From: UBA2588 sp964343075
GTDB lineage: Bacteria; Chloroflexota; Dehalococcoidia; Lucifugimonadales; UBA3495
Direction: 5' to 3'
Length of the DNA stretch: 32,155 bases
Assembly (NCBI GenBank): GCA_964343075.1
Contig: CAYFGT010000015.1
Coordinates: forward strand, 1-32,155
Below, piece by piece: positions 32,111 through 32,155 of this stretch (the stretch's first letter is position 1; each line of letters starts with the position of its first letter). Made by a program: the position numbers and the translations under genes. The notes beneath the pieces are model-generated. The model was not told the origin of the DNA and searched no databases. It was given only the letters and a program-made list of their open reading frames with translations.

Positions 32111-32155
32111 CATCTAGGAATGAGACTAATTACATCTTCAGCAAATCGTTGGATA
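32110..32155 (-). CDS. C-terminal tip of a convergent gene, possibly luciferase-like monooxygenase
   Basis: On the minus strand an open frame enters from the right edge and ends at TGA (32110-32112), giving the 14-residue tail IQRFAEDVISLIPR. The form RFA.(E/D)V(I/M)..(L)..R is common at the end of LLM-class flavin-dependent oxidoreductases, but so short a piece cannot prove it. The terminator just beyond supports a real gene end here. Confidence 0.4.
   Translation of the reverse strand, partial: IQRFAEDVISLIPR

Noticed and set aside
1..32155. CRISPR arrays, insertion sequences, integrase or attachment sites
   Set aside because: No regularly spaced direct repeats, transposase or integrase frames, or tRNA-end duplications were seen when reading through both strands.

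Overview
The window (about 40% G+C by eye) looks like part of a bacterial chromosome with densely packed genes. It has many flavin-, TPP-, PLP- and molybdenum-dependent catabolic enzymes, several from families that are strongly expanded in marine SAR202-type Chloroflexota: CoxL/XDH large subunits, FAD oxidoreductases, enolase-superfamily enzymes, luciferase-like enzymes. That placement is an inference from gene content; no marker gene here fixes the taxon. No phage, transposon or CRISPR structure was seen, and no gene-free stretch exceeds 300 bases (the longest is 16959-17204).

Layout. (1) 1-1605: the 5' end of an ACR3-type arsenite transporter gene runs off the left edge, divergent from an MFS transporter. 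(2) 1721-8036: a complete BMP/PnrA-type ABC importer (lipoprotein, double ATPase, two overlapping permeases) is followed by hypoxanthine phosphoribosyltransferase and, convergently, GMP reductase. This reads as a purine uptake and salvage module. (3) 8175-10490: a lone molybdenum hydroxylase large subunit with its own promoter. (4) 15659 down to 10547, minus strand: transketolase, short-type 6-phosphogluconate dehydrogenase, a VOC protein and a flavin-dependent halogenase-like enzyme form one apparent operon. (5) 15786-18227: a PLP aminotransferase, then a possible RNA attenuator, then a multi-pass flippase-like membrane protein. (6) 21707 down to 18249, minus strand: an FMN alpha-hydroxyacid oxidase and two tandem paralogous FAD oxidoreductases. 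(7) 21826-26463, divergent from (6): amidohydrolase, RraA-type aldolase, serine hydrolase and a benzoylformate-decarboxylase-like TPP enzyme. (8) 26472-30147: zinc-ribbon protein, threonine synthase, a small monooxygenase-like protein, an enolase-superfamily enzyme and an alpha/beta hydrolase. (9) 30216-30502: three tRNA genes (Leu, Cys, Leu). (10) 30599-32155: a 2H-phosphoesterase-like protein, an isocitrate lyase/PEP mutase family enzyme, a strong terminator, and the 3' tip of a convergent gene.

How the genes fit together. Blocks 6-8 contain the enzyme classes of a mandelate-type pathway (enolase-superfamily enzyme, FMN hydroxyacid oxidase, TPP 2-oxoacid decarboxylase). They also hold an amidohydrolase plus RraA pair resembling the last steps of aromatic meta-cleavage pathways (LigI/LigK). 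A route for an unidentified hydroxy-acid substrate is therefore the most interesting hypothesis here. No transcription regulator was recognised; control may rest on cis-acting hairpins, overlapping divergent promoters and regulators encoded elsewhere.
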